Source: CAZPNX01 sp964518765
GTDB lineage: Bacteria > Edwardsbacteria > AC1 > EtOH8
Reading direction: 5' to 3'
DNA: 64,000 nt
Assembly: GCA_964518765.1 (NCBI GenBank)
Contig: CAZFJC010000004.1
Span: 1-64,000 of the forward strand
Positions 49,982 to 57,739 of the stretch are shown piece after piece; within the stretch, counting starts at the first letter, position 1, and every line of letters starts with the position of its first letter. Made by a program: the position numbers and the translations under genes. The notes below the pieces were generated by a model. That model saw only the letters and a program-made list of their open reading frames with translations, did not search any database and had not been told where the DNA came from.

Positions 49982-50362
49982 ATGCCAGTCATCAGCATCA
50001 AGACCCTGCCCCTGGACGAGGACGAGGTGCGCACCCCGGATATACTGAAAAAGCTGTGCACCACCGTCTCCCAGGAGCTGAACTACAAGCCCAGCCACGT
50101 CTGGGCCACCTGGGAGTACATCGCCCCCCACCTCTACGCGGTGGGCAACTACTCGGTGCCCTTCCAGCCCCAGAGCACCCACGCCCCGCTGGTACGGGTG
50201 CTGGCCTTCGAGGGCAAATCCAAAAAGGAGATAGACGCCCTGCTCCATGTCATCGCCCGGGTGTTGGCCCAGGAATTGAAGGTGGATCTGGGCAACATCT
50301 TCATCGAGTACGCCGAGGCCCGTTCCGGAAAGCTCTACGACGGCGGCCAGGTGGTCTACTGA
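49982..50362 (+). CDS. Tautomerase-superfamily-like protein
   Basis: 126 aa. Opens PVISIKTLPLDEDEVRTPDILKKLCTTVSQEL and continues VWATWEYIAPHLYAVGN..., APLVRVLAFEGKSKKEIDALLHVIARVLAQEL, NIFIEYAEARSGKLYDGGQVVY. Pro2, the beta-alpha-beta layout and the K-x-x-I-D helix resemble MIF/4-oxalocrotonate tautomerase-type proteins, in which the N-terminal Pro is catalytic. The match is by pattern. It is 26 bp upstream of the UbiB-like kinase gene. Confidence 0.6.
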   Translation: MPVISIKTLPLDEDEVRTPDILKKLCTTVSQELNYKPSHVWATWEYIAPHLYAVGNYSVPFQPQSTHAPLVRVLAFEGKSKKEIDALLHVIARVLAQELKVDLGNIFIEYAEARSGKLYDGGQVVY

Positions 50363-50387
50363 TAGTTGATAAATTACTCGAGCCCCG

Positions 50388-51596
50388 ATGAACTGGATTG
50401 GTTTCATCGATCTGATGCGCCAGATCTACGGCCCGGGCCTGCCGGATCTGGATTCGATACAGAGGAAAGGCCTGCTGGCGGTCAAGATCGGCCAGACCTT
50501 CGCCCTCCGGGCAGATTTTCTCGACGAGGCCAAATGCCGACATTTAGCAAAACTATATCGGCAGACAGCTTCGCTTCTTCCCGAGGATATTGACCGACTG
50601 CTTGAGTCCGCGCCGGCCGGATGGCGCGATGCGTTTTCCGAGATAGAGGCCGCTCCCCTGGCCTCGGCCTCGGTGGGCCAGGTGCACCGGGCAAGGCTCC
50701 GGGACGGTCGCCGGGTGGCGGTCAAACTGATCAAGGGCGACTTCGCCCAAAAATTCCGGCGCGACGTCCGCGGCCTCAGACGATTGGTTGACCTGGCGAT
50801 TTTTTTCTACCCCAAGCTAAGCCAGGTGGCCGACCCGGCCGGCATCTTGGAACATATCGAGGAATACACCCTGGCCGAGCTCGATCTGAGGAACGAGGTA
50901 GCCCACGGCGATATTCTGAGGTCATTGCAGAAGGAGTGGGGCGGCCGCTTCGATCTCTCGGCCCTGGCCTTCCCCGAAGTGCACCGAGGACTCTCCGGCG
51001 AGATGATTTTGGTGACCGATTTCATCGAGGGCAAGACGATCGACGAGCTTTTAGAAGAGGGATCGCTTCCCTACCGGCAGCTGCTCAAGCTCTTTTCCAT
51101 CCACGGCTTCTTCATCTTCGGCCCCGGCGTCTTCCACGGCGACATCCATCCGGGGAATATAATTCTCCAGGGCGAGAAATTATACCTCGTGGACACCGGG
51201 GCCCTGAGCCGGGTGGGCAACAAGATCCGACGCGGGCTGTTCCGGTTCTTCGAGGCGCTATGCGAATACGACTTTCCGGCCTGCGCCGAGCGCATCAACG
51301 ATATGGCCGAGCGGGGGCTGGACGGGGCGGCTCTCGGGCGCTTCCGGGAAAAGTTCCTGGCGCTGTACCGTGATTTCCCGGGCACCACCGTGGCCCAGGT
51401 GTCCCTCACCAAAAAGATGATGGACACCATCAAGCTGGCGGTGCATTCCGGCATGGTCTTCGAGCGCGGCATGTATCCGGTCATCAAAAGCCTGATGTAC
51501 CTGGACGGCATGGTGCTGCGCTGCAACCCCGGCGCGATTCTGATGCGCGACATGCGTGGTCCGCTGGCCGAATTCAAGAGGGCAATAACATCATAA
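50388..51596 (+). CDS. UbiB/ABC1-family atypical kinase
   Basis: 402 aa. Family signatures: KIGQ (VKIGQTFALRADFL), Ala-rich loop PLASASVGQVHRARL, catalytic VFHGDIHPGNIIL and LVDTGAL (DTG in place of DFG). UbiB-like ATPases support quinone or other isoprenoid-lipid pathways. The next gene is a CrtI-like oxidoreductase, 14 bp downstream, so an isoprenoid link is plausible; no quinone synthesis gene lies in the window. Confidence 0.92.
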   Translation: MNWIGFIDLMRQIYGPGLPDLDSIQRKGLLAVKIGQTFALRADFLDEAKCRHLAKLYRQTASLLPEDIDRLLESAPAGWRDAFSEIEAAPLASASVGQVHRARLRDGRRVAVKLIKGDFAQKFRRDVRGLRRLVDLAIFFYPKLSQVADPAGILEHIEEYTLAELDLRNEVAHGDILRSLQKEWGGRFDLSALAFPEVHRGLSGEMILVTDFIEGKTIDELLEEGSLPYRQLLKLFSIHGFFIFGPGVFHGDIHPGNIILQGEKLYLVDTGALSRVGNKIRRGLFRFFEALCEYDFPACAERINDMAERGLDGAALGRFREKFLALYRDFPGTTVAQVSLTKKMMDTIKLAVHSGMVFERGMYPVIKSLMYLDGMVLRCNPGAILMRDMRGPLAEFKRAITS

Positions 51597-51610
51597 TTAC
51601 AGGAGCTGAC

Positions 51611-53095
51611 GTGACCAAAAAGATCGCCATCATCGGGGCCGGCCCCGGCGGGTTGACCGCCGGCATGCTGCTGGCCCACAGCGGCTGCCAGGTAGACGTC
51701 TATGAGAAGGACGCCCGAGTCGGCGGCCGCAACCAGGCCATTAAACTCGGTGATTACACCTTCGACACCGGGCCCACCTTCCTGATGCTCCTCGAGGTGC
51801 TGGAGGAGGCGTTCCACGACGCCGGCCGGGACATGAACCAGCTTTTGGAACTAAGGCGGCTGGAGCCCATGTACCGTCTGCGTTTTCACCGGAGCGGCGA
51901 CTTCTTTCCCGTGTCCGACGAGCAAAGGATGCTGGCCGAGGTGGAGCGTGTCTTCCCGGGCGACGGCCGGAACTACCAACGTTTCAGGAAAAACGAAGGA
52001 AAGAAGTTCGACCGGGTCTACCCCTGCCTCAAGGTACCCTACGACAGCCTCCTCTCCTACCTCAAGCCGCGCTTCATCAAGGCCATCCCCAGGTTGGACC
52101 CCTTGGCCTCGGTGTACGACCGACTGGCCTCGTACTTTTCGCATGACGACCTGCGCATCGCCATGACCTTCCAGGCCAAATACCTGGGCATGTCCCCCTG
52201 GCAGTGCCCGGCTACCTTCACCATCCTCTCGATCATCGAGCACAAGTACGGAATATACCACCCTATAGGCGGGCTGAACCAGATATCCGAGGCCATGGCC
52301 AGGTGCCTAACTGATGACGGAGGCCGGATACACCTTTCCACCCCGGTCAAACAGGTGATAGTCGAGAACCGGGTCGCCAAAGGGCTGCTGCTGGAGAACG
52401 GGGATAAAATCGAGGCCGACGCGGTCATAATAAATCCTGACTTCGCCTGGGCTATGTCGCATCTGGTTGACGCCGCAGATCGCCGCAAATACACGGACGA
52501 GAAGCTTAGAAGCATGGAGTACTCCTGCTCCACCTTCATGCTCTACCTGGGGATCAATAAGAGGTACGATATCCCGCACCACAACATCATCTTCGCCGAA
52601 AGCTACCGGGACAACGTGGACGCCATCGTCAGGACCAAGTCCCTGTATTCCGACCCTTCGATCTATATTCAGAACGCCTCTATCACCGACCCCACTTTGG
52701 CCCCGGCCGGCAAGTCGGCGCTGTACGTCCTAGTGCCTATCGCCAACCAGACCTCGGGGATCGACTGGGACCGTGAAAGGGGGCCATTCAGGGATCTGGT
52801 GGTAAAAACCATGATCGAGAAGACCGAGCTTAAGGATCTGGAACAGCACATCGAGGTAGAGAAGGTGGTCACCCCGGCCGACTGGGAGCGCGACTACCAT
52901 ATATACCACGGTGCCACCTTCAACCTCAGCCACAAGATCTCGCAGATGCTCTCCTTCAGGCCGCACAACCGGTTCGAGGAGTTCGGCAATTGCTATTTAG
53001 TGGGCGGCGGCACCCACCCCGGCTCCGGCCTGCCCACCATCTACCAGTCGGGGCGGATCGCGGCTGCTATGATCCTGGGCACAAAAGTTTCCTGA
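51611..53095 (+). CDS. CrtI-family carotenoid/phytoene desaturase-like oxidoreductase
   Basis: 494 aa, GTG start behind AGGAGCTGAC. N-terminal FAD motif IGAGPGGLTAGMLLAHSGCQVDVYEKDARVGGR, FDTGPTFLM, and the CrtI C-terminal block NCYLVGGGTHPGSGLPTIYQSGRIAA. The family desaturates, isomerises or oxidises carotenoids and related polyenes. No crtB, crtE or lycopene genes occur in the window, so the substrate may be another isoprenoid. Operon with the UbiB-like kinase and the pyrimidine-dimer glycosylase gene. Confidence 0.9.
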   Translation: MTKKIAIIGAGPGGLTAGMLLAHSGCQVDVYEKDARVGGRNQAIKLGDYTFDTGPTFLMLLEVLEEAFHDAGRDMNQLLELRRLEPMYRLRFHRSGDFFPVSDEQRMLAEVERVFPGDGRNYQRFRKNEGKKFDRVYPCLKVPYDSLLSYLKPRFIKAIPRLDPLASVYDRLASYFSHDDLRIAMTFQAKYLGMSPWQCPATFTILSIIEHKYGIYHPIGGLNQISEAMARCLTDDGGRIHLSTPVKQVIVENRVAKGLLLENGDKIEADAVIINPDFAWAMSHLVDAADRRKYTDEKLRSMEYSCSTFMLYLGINKRYDIPHHNIIFAESYRDNVDAIVRTKSLYSDPSIYIQNASITDPTLAPAGKSALYVLVPIANQTSGIDWDRERGPFRDLVVKTMIEKTELKDLEQHIEVEKVVTPADWERDYHIYHGATFNLSHKISQMLSFRPHNRFEEFGNCYLVGGGTHPGSGLPTIYQSGRIAAAMILGTKVS

Positions 53096-53098
53096 CCC

Positions 53099-53536
53099 AT
53101 GCGCCTTTGGACCCTGCATCCAAAATATCTTGACACCCGCGGCCTAGTAGCCCTGTGGCGTGAGGGGCTTTTGGCCCAGGCGGTGCTGGCCGGAAGGACC
53201 AGGGGCTACCGCCATCATCCCCAGCTGGAGAGATTCCGTTCTCAACGCGATCCGATGTCGGCCATCGGGGCCTATCTCTCTGCGGTTTGCCGGGAGGCGG
53301 AGAAGCGCGGCTATTCGTTCGACCGAAGTAAAATCGTAAAACCCCTGGGCCGGGCCAGGATAAGGACCACCTCCGGACAGATGGGCTACGAGAAAAACCA
53401 TTTGATAAAGAAGCTGAATAGGCGCGATGCTATGCGTCTCCAGAAGTTAAAAGAAACGGGAGGGCTTCGTCCCCATCCTGTTTTCGCGGTTGTTGACGGC
53501 GGAATCGAAACATGGGAAAAAGCAAAGCGGGGTTAG
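53099..53536 (+). CDS. Pyrimidine-dimer DNA glycosylase-like protein (Pyr_excise)
   Basis: 145 aa. The start MRLWTLHPKYLDTRGLVALWREGLLAQAVL and the later YRHHPQLERFR, AIGAYL... match the T4 endonuclease V/Pyr_excise domain family (PF03013). Thr at the extreme N terminus of the T4 enzyme forms the Schiff base; here residue 5 is Thr and residues 2-3 are Arg-Leu, so chemistry should be checked. It begins 3 nt after the CrtI-like gene and overlaps the DUF523/DUF1722 gene by 25 bp. Confidence 0.8.
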   Translation: MRLWTLHPKYLDTRGLVALWREGLLAQAVLAGRTRGYRHHPQLERFRSQRDPMSAIGAYLSAVCREAEKRGYSFDRSKIVKPLGRARIRTTSGQMGYEKNHLIKKLNRRDAMRLQKLKETGGLRPHPVFAVVDGGIETWEKAKRG

Positions 53537-54507
53537 CTCGCCAAGCAAGGCCCAAAGTGGTCGTCAGCCGTTGTTTGGAGTTCGCCTCCTGCCGCTACAA
53601 CGGAGTGAAGATCTCCTCGCCGGTCGTCAGCTGGCTCAAGGGTTTCGTGGATTTCATCCCCATCTGCCCAGAGGTGGAGATCGGCCTGGGCGTGCCCCGG
53701 GATCCTATCCGAGTCATTGAAAAAAACGGCCGGCGCTTTCTTTATCAGCCGATCACCGGACGTGACTGCACGAACGAGATGGAGCGGTTCGCCTCTGGCT
53801 TTCTCGACGACCTGGGAGAGGTGGACGGCTTCATTCTCAAGTCGCGCTCCCCTTCCTGCGGCATCAAGGACGTCAAGGTTTACCCTGGCACCGATCCCAA
53901 GCAATCGGCCCTGACCGGCAAAGGGATCGGTTTCTTCGGCCGGACGGTGTTGGAGCGCTTCCCCCGGCTGGCGGCCGAGGACGAGGGGCGGTTGGAGAAT
54001 CTGGAGATCCGGGAGCACTTCCTCGCGCGCCTCTGGGCCCTGGCCGACCTGCGGTCCTTGGAAAAGTCCGGTCGCATGGAAGACCTGGTATCCTTCCATG
54101 CCAGGCACAAGCTTCAGCTGATGGCCGCCAGCCAGAAGCATCTGCGCCAGCTTGGCCGGATGGTGGCCAACCCCGGCGGTAAGCCATGGGCCGAGGTCTT
54201 CGGCAGCTATGCCACGGGATTCCGGGAGGCGCTGTCTCGTCGGCCCCGTTTCACCGCCCACATCAACGTGCTGATGCACGCCCTAGGCTACTTCAAGGAC
54301 GAGCTTTCGGCCGCCGAAAAAAGCTTCTTCCTGGAACAGCTGAAGGCCTACCGCCGCGGCCGCCTGCCCCTGGCCGCCGTCTTGGGCGTCACCCGCTCCT
54401 GGATCGTCCGCTTCGGAGCTGAGTACCTGGCGGGCCAGGCTTACTTCGCGCCGTACCCTTCGGAGCTGTCCGATCTATCGGATTCGGCCAAAGGCCGCAG
54501 GCCGTGA
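53512..54507 (+). CDS. DUF523/DUF1722 fusion protein (YbgA-like)
   Basis: 331 aa. N-terminal DUF523 (VVSRCLEFASCRYNGVKISS, CPEVEIGLGVPRDPI, SRSPSCGIKDVKVY with conserved Cys) followed by DUF1722 from about 195 (FHARHKLQLMAASQKHLRQLGRMV, INVLMHALGYFKDELSAAEKSFF). The two domains are commonly fused and often sit beside photolyase genes. Here the neighbour is a pyrimidine-dimer glycosylase gene, a similar light-damage context. The conserved Cys suggest metal or cluster binding. Function not established. Confidence 0.92.
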   Translation: MGKSKAGLARQARPKVVVSRCLEFASCRYNGVKISSPVVSWLKGFVDFIPICPEVEIGLGVPRDPIRVIEKNGRRFLYQPITGRDCTNEMERFASGFLDDLGEVDGFILKSRSPSCGIKDVKVYPGTDPKQSALTGKGIGFFGRTVLERFPRLAAEDEGRLENLEIREHFLARLWALADLRSLEKSGRMEDLVSFHARHKLQLMAASQKHLRQLGRMVANPGGKPWAEVFGSYATGFREALSRRPRFTAHINVLMHALGYFKDELSAAEKSFFLEQLKAYRRGRLPLAAVLGVTRSWIVRFGAEYLAGQAYFAPYPSELSDLSDSAKGRRP

Positions 54508-54588
54508 ACGATTTTTTGTCTTTACAGGGCGGCCCCGGTTGCGTATCTTCAATATGCAGAACTTCCGATCCAAAAGGAGGTGGAGACA

Positions 54589-54954
54589 ATGTCTGGCCCA
54601 AAGCAACAGGTCGAGCGCCGGCGCTTCATACGCTTGCCGCTGACGGTGAAAATCTTCTACAAGGCCATGGACGAGGTCATCGACACCTCGGGTCTCAAGG
54701 CCTCCAAGGCCAGGAACCTCTCCCCCGGGGGGCTGCTCTTCCGCTCGTCCTTCAGGATGAAGCTGGGGACCGTCATCCAGCTGATGCTGGAGCTATCGCC
54801 CCGGGGCAGGCCCCGCCGCATACCGGCCCTGGCCCGGGTGGCCTACTGCCAGATGATCTCGAAAAACCGCTACGAGATCGGCGCTGGCTTCGTGGACATA
54901 TTTCCCAAGGATCTGGAATATCTGAAGTCGCTGGTGGCAAAGAGGCGGCCCTAG
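54589..54954 (+). CDS. PilZ-domain protein
   Basis: 121 aa from ATG 54589 with AGGAGG 8 nt upstream. Opens RRRFIRLPLTVKIFYK, then ARNLSPGGLLFRS, matching the RxxxR and (D/N)xSxxG motifs of cyclic-di-GMP-binding PilZ domains. It binds c-di-GMP or acts as a flagellar/pilus modulator. 81 bp after the DUF523/DUF1722 gene. Confidence 0.88.
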   Translation: MSGPKQQVERRRFIRLPLTVKIFYKAMDEVIDTSGLKASKARNLSPGGLLFRSSFRMKLGTVIQLMLELSPRGRPRRIPALARVAYCQMISKNRYEIGAGFVDIFPKDLEYLKSLVAKRRP

Positions 54955-55423
54955 CCATGTCAGGCTTCTCCTTTTCCGCTTTTTGGGGCTTGCTCCGGCC
55001 AGTCCCGTTTCCCCTTCCTCCCGGGCCATTCGGCCGACGATCTTCCTCCAGGTTAGGGGAACAGCGGTCTGCTTGGTCGTGAACATAATGGACGAGGCCG
55101 GGGACAGACTAACGACTTCCAAGATAGTTTATTCGGACTCGGCCGGAGTGGCTGCGGATTTAAAACCGGCCCCACTAATTTGCCACCCTCAGTGGACAGC
55201 GGTTTCCAGCCCGGTCCGCCGCGCCGCCTCGGTGGACGGGATGGCTAGTGATGTTTTTCACCGCTTACGACGTCTGGTGTCTATCTGGTCGGGGCCGGAT
55301 AGTCGCCGGGCCGCCAGAAGTTCATCAAGTTCTGATGATGTCGTTAGCCGGATATCTGCCAAAGCGGCGGTTCCGGTGCCTTGTTTCTCTCATCGGCTAA
55401 GTGTCCCTGGCAGTTTTTCGGTC
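54955..55423. other. 470-bp spacer without a supported gene
   Basis: The stretch between the PilZ gene and tRNA-Val has no reading frame with a family signature or ribosome site. A 152-codon frame (54983-55441) is open but low in information, Ser/Arg/Ala-rich and without a real start. It may be decayed sequence. Confidence 0.5.
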
Positions 55424-55452
55424 TTTACATTAGAAAGATAAAATAGTATAAT
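55424..55452 (+). promoter_or_regulatory. Sigma70-type promoter of tRNA-Val
   Basis: TTTACA (55424-55429), 17-bp spacer, TATAAT (55447-55452), 14 bp before the mature tRNA 5' end. Confidence 0.85.
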
Positions 55453-55466
55453 TATTTATTATTGGG

Positions 55467-55545
55467 GGGCGGTTAGCTCAGTTTTGGTTAGAGCGCATGC
55501 TTGACATGCATGAGGTCACAGGTTCAAGTCCTGTACCGCCCACCA
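55467..55545 (+). tRNA. tRNA-Val (anticodon GAC)
   Basis: 79 nt with encoded CCA. Acceptor GGGCGGT/ACCGCCC, D arm TAGCTCAGTTTTGGTTAGAGC, anticodon stem CATGC/GCATG with loop TTGACAT, T loop GGTTCAAGTCC. Confidence 0.97.
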
Positions 55546-55720
55546 GGATATTGATGCTTCAATCCCGCAGCAGGCGGGTGACCACCTACCATAATATCTT
55601 TTCCAATCCGAAAAGCGCTGATGTCATTCCAAAGAATAAAGACCCGGCCGCGCTCCAGGGCCCTCACCGGCCTGGCCTGTCTTCCGAAATGCCAGCCATC
55701 TGGGCCTTCGGCCAATAATG

Positions 55721-55762
55721 AGGTGCGTCAGCCATGAACCGGCGACGCACCTTTTCTTTTTA
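55721..55762 (+). terminator. Hairpin after tRNA-Val / leader of the zinc-ribbon gene
   Basis: AGGTGCGTC and GACGCACCT form a 9-bp stem, then TTTTCTTTTT. It should end the tRNA-Val transcript; the next start codon is only 8 nt further on, so it could also act as an attenuator for the zinc-ribbon gene. Between 55546 and 55720 nothing else is recognised. Confidence 0.75.
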
Positions 55763-55769
55763 GTAGAAA

Positions 55770-56498
55770 ATGCGCCAGATACTCGAATCCCTGGCCAAGG
55801 TCCAGGAGATGGACAACGCCATAAAATCTTTGGAGGAAAGCCGGGAGCGCCTTCCGGCCGAGAGGGCGGCCGTGGAAGCCGGGGTGGCCACGGCCGAGAA
55901 CGAACGGATCGGCGTCAGCATGCGCCGTCAGGAGCTGGAGAAAAAAAGGCGTTTGCTGGAGCAACAGATCGAAGACGCCAACCAGGCTGTGAAAAAGCAC
56001 CAGCGCCAGGCCTACGAGGTAAAGACCAACAAGGAATATGCCGCCATGCTCCAAGAGATAGATGGCGAGAAAAAGCGGATCTCGGAGCTGGAGGAGAACA
56101 TCCTTGTTCTTATGGAGGAGACCGACGGCTTGGCAAGGGCTGAGCGCCAGGCGGTCGAGCGGGCGGCGGCGGTCCGGCAGGAGGCCGAGGGCAAACACTC
56201 TGCCATCGAGGCCAGAGCCGCCCAGATCGAAAAAGACCTGGCCGCGGCCACCCAGGCTAGGCAGAAGGAGCTAAATAACCTGCCGGCGGAAATCCTGGCC
56301 GTCTACCAGCGGGTGGCCCGTGGACGTCATGGCCTGGCGGTGGTGCCCATGGTCGGCGGCGCCTGTGGCGGTTGCTTTGTCAATCTGCCGACCAGGCTGA
56401 CGGCCGAGGTCAAGGCCATGGAGAAGCTGATCACCTGCGAGGCCTGCGGTCGGATCCTGATCTGGAAGCCAGAGGAGCAGGCCGGCAATGCTGGGTGA
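55770..56498 (+). CDS. Coiled-coil protein with C-terminal C4 zinc ribbon
   Basis: 242 aa. A long antiparallel coiled coil (about 1-175) is followed by a zinc ribbon with CGGC (GGACGGCF) and CEAC (LITCEACGRIL). This is the CT398/DUF164-type zinc-ribbon family, found next to RNase H and YbiI-like genes. It may bind nucleic acid or RNA polymerase; function not settled. The rnh gene follows 89 bp downstream. Confidence 0.85.
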   Translation: MRQILESLAKVQEMDNAIKSLEESRERLPAERAAVEAGVATAENERIGVSMRRQELEKKRRLLEQQIEDANQAVKKHQRQAYEVKTNKEYAAMLQEIDGEKKRISELEENILVLMEETDGLARAERQAVERAAAVRQEAEGKHSAIEARAAQIEKDLAAATQARQKELNNLPAEILAVYQRVARGRHGLAVVPMVGGACGGCFVNLPTRLTAEVKAMEKLITCEACGRILIWKPEEQAGNAG

Positions 56499-56587
56499 TT
56501 TTTCGGTGGATCTATGGATCGAGAATGCATCTCACCGATCCACCTCATCCCAACAGAAAAAAAGACACAACGATACCAGGAGATGAT

Positions 56588-57184
56588 ATGAAGAAGGGCG
56601 ATATATCCGGCCAGACCAAGGGACCCCTGCCCCTCAGGATGTCGAAGGTGCTGAAGAAGCTGGCCTCGGGGCACAAGATAGAGGAGATCTCGGTGGCCGA
56701 GGGCTGCACCAAGGACGCCCTCAAGGAGGCGCTTTTCGCCCTGGCCGACAGGATAGACGACGAGTTCGGCCTGAACGTGGTCACCCTGGCCGTGGACGGG
56801 GCCTCCCGGGGCAACCCCGGACCGGCCGGCATCGGGGCCGCCATCATCGACCACAATGGCAAGTCGCTGGCCGAGCTCAGCCGCTACATCGGCCGGGCCA
56901 CCAACAACGAGGCCGAATACCAGGCTCTGGTCGCCGGGCTGGAGCTGGCCAGGGAGAGAAAGCATCCCGGACTGATCATCCAAACCGACAGCGAGCTGAT
57001 GGCCAAGCAGATCAAAGGCGAGTACCGGGTAAAGGAAAAGCGGCTGCAGGAATACTATGCCCGGGCCCACCGGCTTCTGGAGGCTTTTAAAAGCTGGGAG
57101 ATAAGGGCCGTGGCCCGAAACCAGAATCGTCTGGCCGACCGCCTCTCCAACATCGCTATTGACAAGCACGTCGAGGAAGGGTAA
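56588..57184 (+). CDS. rnhA: RNase HI-family protein with N-terminal helical domain
   Basis: 198 aa from ATG 56588, preceded by CAGGAG; the longer open frame upstream is not coding. Residues 1-60 are an unusual helical, HTH-like segment (LKKLASGHKIEEISVAEGCTKDALKEALFALADRI), the rest an RNase H domain with LAVDGASRGNPGPAGIG, the Glu in TNNEAEYQAL, Asp in QTDSELM and a final Asp in RLAD. It removes RNA from RNA-DNA hybrids. The RNase P RNA begins 8 nt after its stop. Confidence 0.9.
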   Translation: MKKGDISGQTKGPLPLRMSKVLKKLASGHKIEEISVAEGCTKDALKEALFALADRIDDEFGLNVVTLAVDGASRGNPGPAGIGAAIIDHNGKSLAELSRYIGRATNNEAEYQALVAGLELARERKHPGLIIQTDSELMAKQIKGEYRVKEKRLQEYYARAHRLLEAFKSWEIRAVARNQNRLADRLSNIAIDKHVEEG

Positions 57185-57192
57185 GATTATCC

Positions 57193-57682
57193 GGTGACAG
57201 GGCCGGACGGCCGTCCGACGAAGCCTCGGCGTAGTCGGGAGGAAAGTCCGAGCTCCATAGGGCAGGCAGCCCCGCCAACAGCGGGGGGTCCGGTCCGGGA
57301 AACCGGCCGGGCACGGAAAGCGCCACAGAAAACATACCACCCGGCTTCGCCCTTCGTCTGGCGGGCTTCGCAAGGTAGCCGCTGGCTGCTAAAGGGGCCA
57401 GCTTGATGTTGTCTTCGGCGAAGCCGGGAAAGGGTGAAAAGGCGAGGTAAGAGCTCACCGCCCCAAGAGCGATCGAGGGGGCACGGCAAGCCCCTGCCGG
57501 AGCAAGACCAAATAGATCCAGCCGTTCCACCGCCGTTGGCGGGGGATAAAGGGCGGCCCACCCGAAAGGCTGGAGGGTAGGTCGCTTGACCCCCCGCCCT
57601 GGCGGGGGGCTAGAGAGATGGCCGTCGCCCCCCGCCCCTGGCTGGCGCGGGCACAGAACTCGGCTTACAGGTCCTGTCACCC
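57193..57682 (+). ncRNA. rnpB: RNase P RNA (bacterial class A)
   Basis: About 490 nt. Conserved landmarks are in order: GGTGACAGG at the 5' end pairing with CCTGTCACC at the 3' end (P1), GAGGAAAGTCCGAGCTCC (P4/J), ACAGAAAACATACC, GGGTGAAAAGGCGAGGTAAGAGCTCACCG, GGAGCAAGACCAAATAG, GGGTAGGTCGCTTGA, and ACAGAACTCGGCTTACAGG. It is the catalytic RNA for tRNA 5' maturation. The hairpin around 57350-57430 is enlarged. Confidence 0.97.
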
Positions 57683-57739
57683 GATTGAACTATACTTGGT
57701 CCCGACAACCTCGGGATCAATTTTTCTATCATCGAACCG

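Noticed and set aside
54983..55441. 152-codon open frame before tRNA-Val
   Set aside because: Starts with a TTG without a ribosome site, is Ser/Arg/Ala-rich and has no recognisable domain.
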